Origin: Aureimonas sp. AU20
GTDB lineage: Bacteria; Pseudomonadota; Alphaproteobacteria; Rhizobiales; Rhizobiaceae
Direction of reading: 5' to 3'
Assembly: GCF_001442755.1 (NCBI RefSeq)
Contig: NZ_CP006367.1
Location: 3,534,001 to 3,598,000, forward strand
DNA length: 64,000 bases
A program made the position numbers and the translations under genes. Below are positions 1 through 7,634 of this stretch, piece by piece (the first letter of the stretch is position 1; the number at the start of each line of letters is the position of its first letter). Under the pieces are notes generated by a model. That model did no database searches and was not told where the DNA came from. It saw nothing but the letters and a program-made list of their open reading frames with translations.

Positions 1-30
1 CGCCTGATCGGCAGTCGGTCTCGACACATG

Positions 31-64
31 AAAAAGCCCGCCGGAGCGATCCGGCGGGCTTTTT
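31..64. terminator. Bidirectional intrinsic terminator
   Basis: A perfect 14-bp inverted repeat (AAAAAGCCCGCCGG and its complement) surrounds a 6-nt loop and has an A-run on one side and a T-run on the other, so it can end transcription from both strands. It would close the minus-strand operon that ends with the DUF1289 gene at 108 and whatever gene lies to the left. Nothing else is visible in bases 1-107. Confidence 0.85.
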
Positions 65-107
65 CGTTCGGGGGTCGAATGCGAACAGCGGAGCGAGGCG
101 GCCTCGG

Positions 108-389
108 TCAGGCCGCGCCCTCCTCCTCGTCCAGCGGGCAGGGCACGCCTTCCCGCTCGCATTTGCGCCGATAAGCGATGGCCCAGAAGGCGGGGTTCTT
201 GTGCTCGGAGCGCAGGCGCTCCATCAGCCCGTCGAAGAAACCCTTCTTCGCCTCGGCGCTGCCCGAGCGCGGGAAGGAATCCTTCTCCATCTTCGTCATC
301 ATGCAGCCGACGCAGCGCCCGGCCCGCTTGTACTTGCAGACATCGACGCAGGGGCTCGGCGCGTCGGCCCAGATTGGGGAAACCGTCAT
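108..389 (-). CDS. DUF1289 family cysteine-rich protein (copy 1)
   Basis: This is a 93-residue protein of the DUF1289 family, whose biochemical role is not established. Four cysteines, C14, C18, C26 and C29, form a CxxxC...CxxC arrangement typical of the family and suggest metal binding. The C-terminal part is basic and has two more cysteines. It is the last gene of the minus-strand run comF-grxC-amidase-DUF1178-DUF1289-DUF1289 and sits 39 bp after a paralogue with the same cysteine positions. The neighbours give no specific function. Confidence 0.85.
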   Translation of the reverse strand: MTVSPIWADAPSPCVDVCKYKRAGRCVGCMMTKMEKDSFPRSGSAEAKKGFFDGLMERLRSEHKNPAFWAIAYRRKCEREGVPCPLDEEEGAA

Positions 390-428
390 GGGGTGGAATC
401 GCCTGAGAGAACGTGACTTTTCCCTGAG

Positions 429-749
429 CTAGGCCGCCTCGGGCACCTTGTCGAGGGTGCGCTCGGTCGCGGCCGGGCTCCCCTCCAGCTTGTCGAGGGG
501 ACAAGGCCGATCCTTCTTCGCGCAGCGCCGACGGTACATGCGCGACCAGTAGCCAAGCCGGCCGGAGCTTTCCAGCCGCGAAACGAGAAGCGTCAGGAAC
601 CCCTTCTTCTCGGCCTTTCCGCCCAGCTTCTTGAAGCGCTTCTTTTCCGGCTTGGTCATGCCGCAGCCGATGCAATGGCCGTTGTCGCGAAACTTGCAGA
701 CGGAAATGCAGGGCGAAGGGGCCTTCGCCCAGGTCTTGGATTTGGCCAT
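429..749 (-). CDS. DUF1289 family cysteine-rich protein (copy 2)
   Basis: This is a 106-residue DUF1289 protein. C14, C18, C26 and C29 fall at exactly the same positions as in the gene at 108-389, so the two are tandem paralogues. The reading frame is open further upstream, but the ATG at 749 is preferred: the upstream extension is arginine-rich and overlaps the DUF1178 gene, while this start gives an N-terminus (PSPCISVCKF) that aligns with copy 1. It lies 4 bp downstream of DUF1178, so the two are probably cotranscribed. Function unknown. Confidence 0.85.
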   Translation of the reverse strand: MAKSKTWAKAPSPCISVCKFRDNGHCIGCGMTKPEKKRFKKLGGKAEKKGFLTLLVSRLESSGRLGYWSRMYRRRCAKKDRPCPLDKLEGSPAATERTLDKVPEAA

Positions 750-753
750 CGCG

Positions 754-1200
754 TCAGTTCTTGTCCTCGGGCAGCGGCGGCAGCGGAATGGCGGCGATGC
801 CCTCCTCCAGGAGAGCGTGGACGTCGCGGTTCGACGCCTCGCCGTAGATCTGCCGCTCCTCGACCTCGCCATAATGAATGCGCCGTGCCTCGTCGGCAAA
901 TCCCGCGCCGACATAGTCGGCCTTGGCGCGAACCTCGCGTGCCATCTCTTGCAGGCGAGAAACCATCTCGGCCATTTCGGGCGGCGCGCCGACCATGGCC
1001 GTGCCCTCCCGCAGAGGCGCCACGGCGCGCTCGGAAGTCGAGACCGCCGGTCGCATCAAAGCTTTCGCCACGTCGGCCGAGCCGCAGATGGGGCACTCGA
1101 GCAGGCCGCGCCCGGCTTGGGCCTCGAAATCGGCGCCCGAGCGAAACCAGCCGTCGAACCCGTGCCCAGCCGGCTCGCAGCGCAGCGAATAGTGGATCAT
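754..1200 (-). CDS. DUF1178 family protein
   Basis: This 148-residue protein belongs to DUF1178, a conserved alpha- and betaproteobacterial family of unknown function. The N-terminus MIHYSLRCEPAGHGFDGWF is the family signature. C8 and the CPIC pair (C36, C39) look like a zinc-ribbon half. Its ATG overlaps the TGA of the upstream amidase gene in an ATGA arrangement, which implies translational coupling. The amidase-DUF1178 pairing is common in Rhizobiales, so the two may act in the same process, but that is an inference. Confidence 0.9.
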   Translation of the reverse strand: MIHYSLRCEPAGHGFDGWFRSGADFEAQAGRGLLECPICGSADVAKALMRPAVSTSERAVAPLREGTAMVGAPPEMAEMVSRLQEMAREVRAKADYVGAGFADEARRIHYGEVEERQIYGEASNRDVHALLEEGIAAIPLPPLPEDKN

Positions 1201-2108
1201 ACCTGCGCCAAACCCTTGTGCGGCGCCTGCGCCAAACCCTGGCGCGGCGCATCAACGAAATCCGCGCGCGGATCGGGCGCCTCGAAGCGGCGGCGGTTCT
1301 TGAGATTGGGAACCTTGGCGCGGATCTCCGCGACGCGCGCCGTGTCGATCTCGGCCAGGGCCACGCCCGGCTCGTCGCCCGCCACTTCCGCCAGGACCTT
1401 GCCCCACGGGTCGATGGCGATCGAATGGCCGAAGGTCTCGCGCCCGTCCTCGTGCAGGCCGCCCTGCGCCGCCGCCAGCATGAAGCAATTGTTCTCGATG
1501 GCGCGGGCGCGCAACAGGATGTGCCAATGCGCCTCGCCCGTCTGGCGGGTGAAGGCGGCGGGCGCGGTCAGGATTTCGGCGCCCGCCAGCGCCTCGGCGC
1601 GGAACAGTTCGGGAAAGCGCATGTCGTAGCACACGGCAAAGCCCAGCCGCGCCACGCCGCCGTTCACCGCGATATCGGCCACGCCCGCGCGCACGCCGGG
1701 CTGGTAGGTCGCCGATTCCCGCCAGCTTTCGCCGCCGTCGAGATCGACGTCGAACATGTGGATCTTGTCGTAGGTCTCCAGCGTCTCGCCATCCGGCCCG
1801 AACAGAAAGGCGCGGTTGGCCGCCATGCCGTCTGGCGCCGCCACGGCGGTGGAGCCCAAATGCAGCGTGATCGCATGCCGGCGCGCGAGCGCCCGCGCGG
1901 CGGCCACCACCGGGTCCGCCTCGGCGGGCTTCAGATGGTTGCGAAACGCCGCCTTGTCGCGGCACAGGATGCCGGTCATCTCCGGCGTCTGGACGTAATG
2001 CGCGCCGCGCGACACGGCCTCGCCGACCAGGCGCTCCATGGTCTCGGCATTGCGGGCCGGGTCGATCCCGGAGCGCATCTGAACGAGCGCGGCCTTGAAC
2101 ACCGTCAT
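1197..2108 (-). CDS. Carbon-nitrogen hydrolase (Nit1/YbeM-like amidase)
   Basis: This 303-residue member of the nitrilase superfamily carries the complete Glu-Lys-Cys triad: E43 in TPEMTG, K115 in YDKIHMFD and C160 in GFAVCYDMRFPE. The sequence around the cysteine matches the Nit1/YbeM branch, whose known members hydrolyse deaminated glutathione. Having grxC directly upstream fits a glutathione-related role. The ATG at 2108 is chosen because MTVFKAALVQM is the usual family N-terminus; the open frame extends upstream into grxC. The last 16 or so residues contain a duplicated GLAQ motif from a 24-bp tandem repeat. Confidence 0.9.
   Translation of the reverse strand: MTVFKAALVQMRSGIDPARNAETMERLVGEAVSRGAHYVQTPEMTGILCRDKAAFRNHLKPAEADPVVAAARALARRHAITLHLGSTAVAAPDGMAANRAFLFGPDGETLETYDKIHMFDVDLDGGESWRESATYQPGVRAGVADIAVNGGVARLGFAVCYDMRFPELFRAEALAGAEILTAPAAFTRQTGEAHWHILLRARAIENNCFMLAAAQGGLHEDGRETFGHSIAIDPWGKVLAEVAGDEPGVALAEIDTARVAEIRAKVPNLKNRRRFEAPDPRADFVDAPRQGLAQAPHKGLAQV
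1202..1249. repeat. Two-copy 24-bp tandem repeat in the amidase C-terminus
   Basis: Bases 1202-1225 and 1226-1249 are head-to-tail copies of a 24-bp unit that differ at two positions. The unit length is a multiple of three, so the duplication keeps the frame and adds eight residues just before the stop codon of the carbon-nitrogen hydrolase. It is probably a recent slippage or unequal-crossover event. Confidence 0.85.
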
Positions 2109-2121
2109 GGCGCGAGCCTCC

Positions 2122-2379
2122 TCAGGCGGCCAGCAGAGGATCGAGCTTGCCCGCCCGGTCCAGCGCATAGAGATCGTCGCAGCCGCCGACATGCGTTTCA
2201 CCGATGAAGATCTGCGGGAAGGTCGAGCGGCCGGGCGCGCGCTGCATCATTTCCTGGCGGAAGGCCGGGTCCACCGTCGCGTCCTTCTCCTCGAAGGCAA
2301 CGCCCTTGGACGACAGAAGCTGCTTGGCGCGCGCGCAGTAGCCGCAAAGCTGGCGGGTGTAGATCGTGACGGGGGGCAT
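2122..2379 (-). CDS. grxC: Glutaredoxin 3
   Basis: This 85-residue glutaredoxin is a glutathione-dependent thiol-disulfide oxidoreductase of the cytoplasm. The active site is CGYC (C12-C15) rather than the CPYC of E. coli Grx3; the glutathione-binding segments FPQIFIG and VGGCDDL are present. The ATG at 2379 gives the usual MPPVTIYTR start; longer starts would add an unrelated arginine-rich leader. It sits between comF and the Nit1-like amidase on the same strand, 13 bp before the latter. Confidence 0.93.
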   Translation of the reverse strand: MPPVTIYTRQLCGYCARAKQLLSSKGVAFEEKDATVDPAFRQEMMQRAPGRSTFPQIFIGETHVGGCDDLYALDRAGKLDPLLAA

Positions 2380-2428
2380 GGGGCGTCCTCGAGCAGGCAG
2401 ACAGGCAAATCGACCATCCCATATGCGG

Positions 2429-3175
2429 TCAAGCGCGCCCGGCTGCAACCCTTGCGAAGACGAGCACATCGACCTCCCGCGCCCCGGCGCGCTTGAGCGC
2501 GCGCACCGCGCTCGACACCGTGGCACCCGTGGTGAACACGTCGTCCACCAAGAGCACTCGGCGTCCGCTCACCGCGCCCACCTCCCGCGCCGGCACCTCG
2601 AAGGCGCCGCGCACATTGGCGAGCCGCTCGGCCGGGCCGAGGCCGACCTGCGAGCGCGTGCGCCGGGTGCGACGAAGCGCCATGGGGGCGAAGGGTGGAT
2701 GGCCGTTCGCCAACAGCCGGGCGAGCTCCGCCGACTGGTTGAAGCGCCGGCGGAACAGGCGCGTGCGGTGAAGCGGAACGGGCACGATCACCTCGGCATC
2801 GGCCAGAAGCTCCGCCCCCGCCCGCCGCATCCAGCCAGCCATGAGCGGGGCGAGGTCGGTGCGGTCGCCATATTTGAGGCGCGAAACGAGGCGGGCGGCC
2901 AGATCCTCGTAGATCACGGCGGCGCGCAGACGCGCGAAGGCCGGCGGCTCGGCGATCGCCTCCGCCGACAGGAAGCCCTTGCCGAGATTGAAGGAGAAGG
3001 GCAGGCCCAGCGCCTCGCAATAGGGCCGTTCGATGAAGCGCATGCCGCGCCAGCAGATCGGGCAGAGCGCCGCCGCCTCGCCCACCGCCACGCCGCAGCC
3101 CGGGCACACCGGCGGATAAAGAAAGCGCGTGAGCGAGCGCTGCACCAGCGTCCAACCCCGCAACATCGGCACCAT
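2429..3175 (-). CDS. comF: ComF family phosphoribosyltransferase-like protein
   Basis: This 248-residue ComF/GntX-type protein has an N-terminal zinc ribbon (C24, C27, C38, C41) followed by a type I phosphoribosyltransferase fold with the PRPP motif VLLVDDVFTTGAT near residues 207-218. In competent bacteria ComFC helps handle incoming single-stranded DNA; the role in Rhizobiales is not settled. The ATG at 3175 is preferred because the upstream extension has no family similarity. It is the first gene of the minus-strand run and is divergent from the methyltransferase at 3390. Confidence 0.88.
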   Translation of the reverse strand: MVPMLRGWTLVQRSLTRFLYPPVCPGCGVAVGEAAALCPICWRGMRFIERPYCEALGLPFSFNLGKGFLSAEAIAEPPAFARLRAAVIYEDLAARLVSRLKYGDRTDLAPLMAGWMRRAGAELLADAEVIVPVPLHRTRLFRRRFNQSAELARLLANGHPPFAPMALRRTRRTRSQVGLGPAERLANVRGAFEVPAREVGAVSGRRVLLVDDVFTTGATVSSAVRALKRAGAREVDVLVFARVAAGRA

Positions 3176-3389
3176 GGCCTTTCTCCCTCCCCTGCCAGCA
3201 ACCCAAGTCTTCGCCGACGATCGCAGCCTTTGGCCGGCCGCGCTGCGCACCTCGCCGCGCCGGGCTTGGAAATTCCGTTCGCCTTCCGGCCCAAACTCCA
3301 CGATATAGCCCCTGCGGCCGGCTACAAGGCCGATGATCCCCCCTGCCGCGCGAGGCCTTCCGCGCGGCGCCGCTTGCCGAGGCTTTTCC

Positions 3390-4274
3390 ATGACCGAAGC
3401 CGCCGCCGCTCCGTTCGACCGGTCCCTTCTCGATCAGCGCCGCCTGCGCGCCCATAGGAGCGCAGAGCCGGGCGCGGACTTTCTGCTCCAGGCCGTGGCC
3501 GAGGAGCTGGTGGACCGATTGTCGCTGGTGCAGCGCCGCTTCGCGATCGGCGTCGACCTTGCCGGCCACGGCGGCCAGCTTGCCGCGCGCCTAGTGGCGG
3601 GTGGTCAGGTCGAGCGCCTCGTTCGGGTGGAGCGCGACGCGCGCTTTCTCCGCGCCGGGGAGGAAGGGATCGTGGCGGACGAGGAGGCGCTGCCGCTGCG
3701 CGACGAGAGCATCGATCTCGTGGTGTCGGCCCTATCGCTGCATCTCACCAACGACACGCCGGGCGCTTTCGTTCAGATTCGCCGCGCGCTGAAGCCCGAC
3801 GGCCTATTTCTCGCCGCGCTGCTCGGCGGTGAAACGCTGAACGAGCTGCGCTCCAGCCTGCTGGCGGCGGAGGCCGAGCTGATGGGCGGCGCCTCGCCCC
3901 GCGTTGCGCCCTTCGCCGATCTGCGAGAGGCCGGCGCGCTGCTCCAGCGCACGGGCTTCGCACTGCCGGTGATCGATCAGGACCGGCTGACGGTGCGCTA
4001 CGACACGCTGTTCCACCTGATGCGCGACCTGCGCGCCATGGGTATGACCAACATGCTGCGGGCGCGCTCGCGCCGTCCGGTGAGCCGGCGCCTGTTTCTC
4101 AAGGCGGCGGAAATCTATGCCGAGCGTTTCGCCGACCCGGACGGGCGCCTGCGCGCCACCTTCGACATCGTCTATCTCTCCGGCTGGCGGCCGCACGACA
4201 GCCAGCAGAAGCCCCTGAAGCCCGGCAGCGCGCAGATGAGCCTGGCGGAAGCGCTGCGCCCCAAGGCAGAATGA
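3390..4274 (+). CDS. SAM-dependent methyltransferase-fold protein (BioC/NDUFAF5-like)
   Basis: This 294-residue class I methyltransferase-fold protein resembles BioC and the mitochondrial complex I assembly factor NDUFAF5. Recognisable parts are the N-terminal FDRSLLDQRRLRAHR, a degraded glycine-rich motif I (GVDLAGHGGQ), the acidic VSALSLHLTNDTP segment and the LRAMGMTNML region. It is divergent from comF, the usual arrangement in Rhizobiales. The start at 3390 excludes an arginine-rich leader. Whether it methylates or, like NDUFAF5, hydroxylates its target cannot be read from sequence. Confidence 0.82.
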   Translation: MTEAAAAPFDRSLLDQRRLRAHRSAEPGADFLLQAVAEELVDRLSLVQRRFAIGVDLAGHGGQLAARLVAGGQVERLVRVERDARFLRAGEEGIVADEEALPLRDESIDLVVSALSLHLTNDTPGAFVQIRRALKPDGLFLAALLGGETLNELRSSLLAAEAELMGGASPRVAPFADLREAGALLQRTGFALPVIDQDRLTVRYDTLFHLMRDLRAMGMTNMLRARSRRPVSRRLFLKAAEIYAERFADPDGRLRATFDIVYLSGWRPHDSQQKPLKPGSAQMSLAEALRPKAE

Positions 4275-4291
4275 CGCCGTCGGAACGAGGT

Positions 4292-4486
4292 CTATTCGGA
4301 CGACAGGACGGCGCTGATCTGGGCGAAGACGCTGCCCATCATGCCGCCGATCGACTGGCCCGTGGCCGACACGCCGCCGATCATGGCCATGGCGATCAAG
4401 GACGCGAGGAGGGCGTATTCGATCGCCGTCGTGCCCCGGACATCGCCGATGCCGCGCCGGATGTTGCGTCCCAGGGCGCTCAACAC
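4292..4486 (-). CDS. Flp/Fap-type pilin subunit
   Basis: This 64-residue prepilin belongs to the Flp (type IVb) family. A short basic leader ends in RG, followed by TTAIEYALLASLIAMAMI, which is the class signature: a glutamate five residues into the mature protein and then a hydrophobic helix. CpaA/TadV-type peptidase would cleave after the glycine. No in-frame ATG is near; a GTG at 4486 (or TTG at 4483) with a G-rich upstream stretch is the likely start. No tad/cpa assembly genes occur in the window, so this copy is separate from its secretion machinery. Confidence 0.85.
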   Translation of the reverse strand: MLSALGRNIRRGIGDVRGTTAIEYALLASLIAMAMIGGVSATGQSIGGMMGSVFAQISAVLSSE

Positions 4487-4758
4487 GCCCCCCGCTGCGA
4501 ACCGTCGGGGAAATGGAGGCACGGGCCGATCTGCGAAGGCGCGGCCGGGCCGCCCATGGCGAAGGAGAAGCCCGACGGCTTGACCGAGCCGGTCATGGTC
4601 ATGTCGATGCCGTCGCCGCTCAGGCTGCGCTCGGAGCGCGGCGAGAAACCGACGACCACCGCGAGCACCAGCGGGCCGAGAAGAAGCGTCGCGCGCAGGA
4701 GCGCGGACGCCACGCCCCCTTGGCGGCGGCTTCGACGTTTGATGCGGGATCGGGTCAT
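4480..4758 (-). CDS. Small single-pass membrane protein beside the pilin gene
   Basis: This is a 92-residue protein with a strongly basic N-terminus (MTRSRIKRRSRRQ), one hydrophobic segment at about residues 17-36, and a periplasmic-like tail ending CLHFPDGSQRGAC with two cysteines. I do not recognise a named family. Its stop codon overlaps the probable start of the Flp pilin by 7 bp, so the two are likely translated from one message and may act together at the cell surface. The ATG at 4758 is preferred over the one at 4800 because the positive-inside leader starts there. Confidence 0.6.
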   Translation of the reverse strand: MTRSRIKRRSRRQGGVASALLRATLLLGPLVLAVVVGFSPRSERSLSGDGIDMTMTGSVKPSGFSFAMGGPAAPSQIGPCLHFPDGSQRGAC

Positions 4759-4860
4759 GCGGCCCTCCAGGCGAATGCGGCCAAGTCTTCCCCTCAGCAT
4801 CGCTCACGAGGGGTAAAGCGCGCTTTAAGCCCTATGCTTAACGCCCGAAGCTCCGTCGGA

Positions 4861-5029
4861 TTAAGAGCGCCTAACAAAACCTCTGGGCGGAGGATGGTCG
4901 AGGGATTTTCCTCGGGGACGAGGAGCGAAGCTTAAGTGATGCTGGCGGCAGGGCCAAGCATTCGCGACGACGTCCACGGCGAAAAGACCCGACCAGCCGA
5001 CCCCACGAGGTCTAGTTAGGTGCTCTAAA
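4861..5029. repeat. Dispersed palindromic intergenic element R1 (type A ends, 169 bp)
   Basis: The element is bounded by inverted ends TTAAGAGCGCCTAAC (4861-4875) and GTTAGGTGCTCTAAA (5015-5029). Its reverse complement aligns end to end with the element at 61311-61479, with roughly four in five bases identical by eye and equal length. The shared core CTTAAGTGATGC...AAGCATTCGCGACG starts at 4931. The right end contains the TAG stop codon of mutT (5025-5027). No coding potential is seen inside. It accounts for most of the gap between mutT and the small membrane protein gene. Confidence 0.9.
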
Positions 5030-5432
5030 GCAGCTCTTCCAGGAACGGGATCAGAGGCAGGTCGGCCGGCGGCATGGGATAGGCGCGCAGATCGGCCGCG
5101 CGCACCCATTGGATCCGCTGCCCTTCCAGCCCCTGCGGAATGCCCTCGTAGCGCCGGCAGACATAGAGCGGCATCAGGAGGTGGAAGCCCTCGTAGGTAT
5201 GGCTGGCGAAGGTCAGCGGCGCCAGACAGTCGGCCTTTGTCTCGACGCCGATTTCCTCGCGAAGCTCGCGGATCAGCGTTTCCTCCGGCGTCTCGCCCGG
5301 CTCGACCTTGCCGCCGGGAAATTCCCAGAGCCCGGCGAGGCTCTTGCCCTCCGGCCGTTCGGTCAGAAGAATGCGGTTGTCGGCGTCGAGAAGCGCGCAG
5401 GCCGCGACGAGGAGAAGGCGGGGCGTCGGCAT
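5025..5432 (-). CDS. mutT: Nudix hydrolase, MutT-like
   Basis: This 135-residue Nudix protein has a perfect Nudix box at residues 41-63 (G41, E47, R55, E56, E59, E60, G62). It resembles MutT 8-oxo-dGTP diphosphatase, which clears oxidised nucleotides, though the substrate is not proven. The ATG at 5432 gives MPTPRLLLVAACALLD, the normal family start. It follows the GNAT gene on the same strand by 25 bp, an order (argJ-GNAT-mutT) common in Rhizobiales. Its TAG stop lies inside the end of repeat R1. Confidence 0.9.
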   Translation of the reverse strand: MPTPRLLLVAACALLDADNRILLTERPEGKSLAGLWEFPGGKVEPGETPEETLIRELREEIGVETKADCLAPLTFASHTYEGFHLLMPLYVCRRYEGIPQGLEGQRIQWVRAADLRAYPMPPADLPLIPFLEELL

Positions 5433-5457
5433 GGCGGCTGCGCTTTCGAACGGAGGA

Positions 5458-6246
5458 TCAGACAGTGACGCCCGGCGGGGCGCGGTAGACGTAGCGATAG
5501 GCTTCGCGGAAGCCGAGGCGGCGATAAAGCGCCAGACCCGCCGCATTGTCGGCCTCGACCTGCAGCCAGCCCGTGCGCGCGCCGCGATGGACCGTGTGGC
5601 GCAGCGCCGTGACCACGAGATCGCGCCCGAGGCCCTGGCCGCGCGACGCGGGCACCACGGCGACGTCCAGAATTCCGGCCAGATCGTTGTCGGTGATGGC
5701 GAGGGCCACGGCGGTCGGCGCGCCGGCCTTGCTCTCCACCACGAAGAAGGCGGCGGGCGGGCGAATGGCGCCGAGTACGGCCTCCAGCCCCGGGCGCAGG
5801 GCCGCCGGGCGCTCGTGAACGGCGAGCGAGGCTTCGAGATAGCGCTGCCCGTCATGGATCGGGATGCGATCGATCCCGGCGCTGAGATCGATCTCAGACA
5901 GATCGGCGGTGTAGACGAGCGACTCGCCGAAGCGCGACCAGCCGGCCGCGTCGAGATGGGCGGCGAGCTTGGGCGAGCAAAGCGGCGACTGGCGAAACAG
6001 GAGCGGCCGGCCGACCTCGGCGAAGCGCAGCCGCGCCGCCTCGATGCGCGCCTCGATATCGGCGTCGTCCGAACGGTCGAGCGGGTTCACCGAGTTCAGC
6101 CGCTTGGCCGGGAAGCTCGTCGTCAGGCGCACCGCCCAGGTGCCGTCGAAAAAGGTCGAGGAGGCCGGCCACGCCCGGAAGCCCGCCGCCTCGAGGCGAC
6201 GGACCACGGACAAGCTCGCCGGCGCGTCAGCTCCGATAGTCGCCAT
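5458..6246 (-). CDS. GNAT family N-acetyltransferase
   Basis: This 262-residue GNAT-fold protein has its acetyl-CoA loop near the C-terminus ([21 protein letters not shown]), followed by the [13 protein letters not shown] helix typical of the fold. The N-terminal half looks like a second, degenerate GNAT domain. The start at 6246 lies 20 bp inside the end of argJ; longer starts would run much deeper into argJ. The substrate is unknown. The overlap with argJ and the 25-bp gap to mutT indicate an argJ-GNAT-mutT operon. Confidence 0.85.
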   Translation of the reverse strand: MATIGADAPASLSVVRRLEAAGFRAWPASSTFFDGTWAVRLTTSFPAKRLNSVNPLDRSDDADIEARIEAARLRFAEVGRPLLFRQSPLCSPKLAAHLDAAGWSRFGESLVYTADLSEIDLSAGIDRIPIHDGQRYLEASLAVHERPAALRPGLEAVLGAIRPPAAFFVVESKAGAPTAVALAITDNDLAGILDVAVVPASRGQGLGRDLVVTALRHTVHRGARTGWLQVEADNAAGLALYRRLGFREAYRYVYRAPPGVTV

Positions 6247-7459
6247 TGATCGCGACATACTCCTTGGTGAGGTCGCAGCTATAGACCGTCCAGCGTCCGT
6301 CCCCGAGCCCCAGGTCAACGCGGATGGCGATCTCGTCCTTCCGCATCTCGGCGGAGGCGACGGCCTCCTCATAGGCCGGGTCGCGCTCGCCCTCGACGGC
6401 GACGCGGACGTCGCCGAAGGAGATCGCCAGCTTGTCGCGCTCGGCCGGCTCGCCGGCCTTGCCGACCGCCATGACGACGCGGCCCCAATTGGCGTCCTCG
6501 CCGGCCACCGCCGTCTTCACCAGGGGCGAATTGGCGATCGACAGCGCGATGCGCTTGGCCGAGCGATCGTCCACCGCGCCCGACACGGTGACCTGGATCT
6601 CCTTGCGCGCACCCTCGCCGTCGCGCGCCACCTGCCGCGCGAGGTCCAGGAGGACGGCGTTCAGTGCCTCGCGGAAGGGCTGGAGACGCGGATCGGCAGC
6701 GTCGGTCACCTGCGGATTGCCGGCCTTGCCGGTGGCGAAGAGAAGCAGCGTGTCGGAGGTGGACGTGTCGGAATCCACCGTCACCGAATTGAAGCTCGGG
6801 CCGACGGCCTCGGTCAGGAGCGTCTGGAGAACGGCGGGCGAAATCGCCGCGTCGGTGGCCAGGAACGAGAGCATGGTGGCCATGTCGGGCGCGATCATGC
6901 CGGCGCCCTTGGCGATGCCGTTCAGCGTCACTTGGGCCTCGCCCAGCGCGACGGTGCGGGTCGCGACCTTGGGATAGGTGTCCGTGGTCATGATAGCGTT
7001 GGCCGCCTCGCGCCACAGGGCTCCGTCGACGCCCGCGACAAGCGCCGGCACCTGCGCGTTGATCTTGGCCGGGTCCAGCGGCTCGCCGATCACGCCCGTG
7101 GAGGCGAGAAAGACCTCGTCCGGCCGGCAGCCCAGCGCCTCGGCCATCGACTGGGCCGTGGCCTCGCAGGTGGCGAGGCCCTTCTTGCCGGTAAAGGCGT
7201 TGGCATTGCCCGAGTTCACCAGGAGCGCACGGGCCGTGCCAGCTTTCAACGCAGCGCGGCAATGGTCCACCGGCGCGGAGGGGCATTTCGACGTCGTGAA
7301 CACCCCGGCGACGCTCGTTCCCTCCTCGAAGCGCATCAGGAGGAGATCGGTGCGGTTCTTGTACTTGATGCCGCCTTCGGCGGTCGCGATGGCGACGCCG
7401 GGAACGGTGGGCATGTCGGGATAGGAGATCGGCGCGAGCGGCGAAACGGCGGTGGCCAT
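6227..7459 (-). CDS. argJ: Bifunctional glutamate N-acetyltransferase / amino-acid acetyltransferase
   Basis: This 410-residue ArgJ transfers the acetyl group from N-acetylornithine to glutamate in the cyclic arginine pathway and may also make N-acetylglutamate from acetyl-CoA. It is made as a proprotein that cuts itself before the conserved threonine: [12 protein letters not shown] spans residues 184-195, with T195 as the nucleophile. The STGVIG segment (120-125) is also present. The ATG at 7459 gives the normal length. argH lies far away at 52.9 kb, so the arginine genes are scattered. Confidence 0.96.
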   Translation of the reverse strand: MATAVSPLAPISYPDMPTVPGVAIATAEGGIKYKNRTDLLLMRFEEGTSVAGVFTTSKCPSAPVDHCRAALKAGTARALLVNSGNANAFTGKKGLATCEATAQSMAEALGCRPDEVFLASTGVIGEPLDPAKINAQVPALVAGVDGALWREAANAIMTTDTYPKVATRTVALGEAQVTLNGIAKGAGMIAPDMATMLSFLATDAAISPAVLQTLLTEAVGPSFNSVTVDSDTSTSDTLLLFATGKAGNPQVTDAADPRLQPFREALNAVLLDLARQVARDGEGARKEIQVTVSGAVDDRSAKRIALSIANSPLVKTAVAGEDANWGRVVMAVGKAGEPAERDKLAISFGDVRVAVEGERDPAYEEAVASAEMRKDEIAIRVDLGLGDGRWTVYSCDLTKEYVAINGDYRS

Positions 7460-7563
7460 GTCTGTTCCCTCTTGGGAGGATGGGGCGAACGCGCGCTTCC
7501 TGCCCGATGCGTCTTCGCGCCGCAAGAGCCGGCGCCGTGTTGGCCCGCATCCGGCAACGAAAA

Positions 7564-7585
7564 CGCCCGCGACGGATCGCGGGCG
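7564..7585 (-). terminator. Intrinsic terminator between the parvulin gene and argJ
   Basis: A perfect 9-bp stem (CGCCCGCGA/TCGCGGGCG) with a 4-nt loop is followed on the minus strand by TTTTCG. It lies downstream of the parvulin gene (stop at 7635) and upstream of argJ, so the two are probably separate transcription units. Confidence 0.7.
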
Positions 7586-7634
7586 CAAGGATTGGAAAGC
7601 CGGGCGGCGCGGGGAAATGCGCCGCGCCTGAAGC

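Noticed and set aside
4824..4842. TTAA...TTAAC upstream of the pilin gene, like a CtrA site
   Set aside because: The half-sites are 9-10 bp apart rather than the 7 bp of known CtrA boxes.
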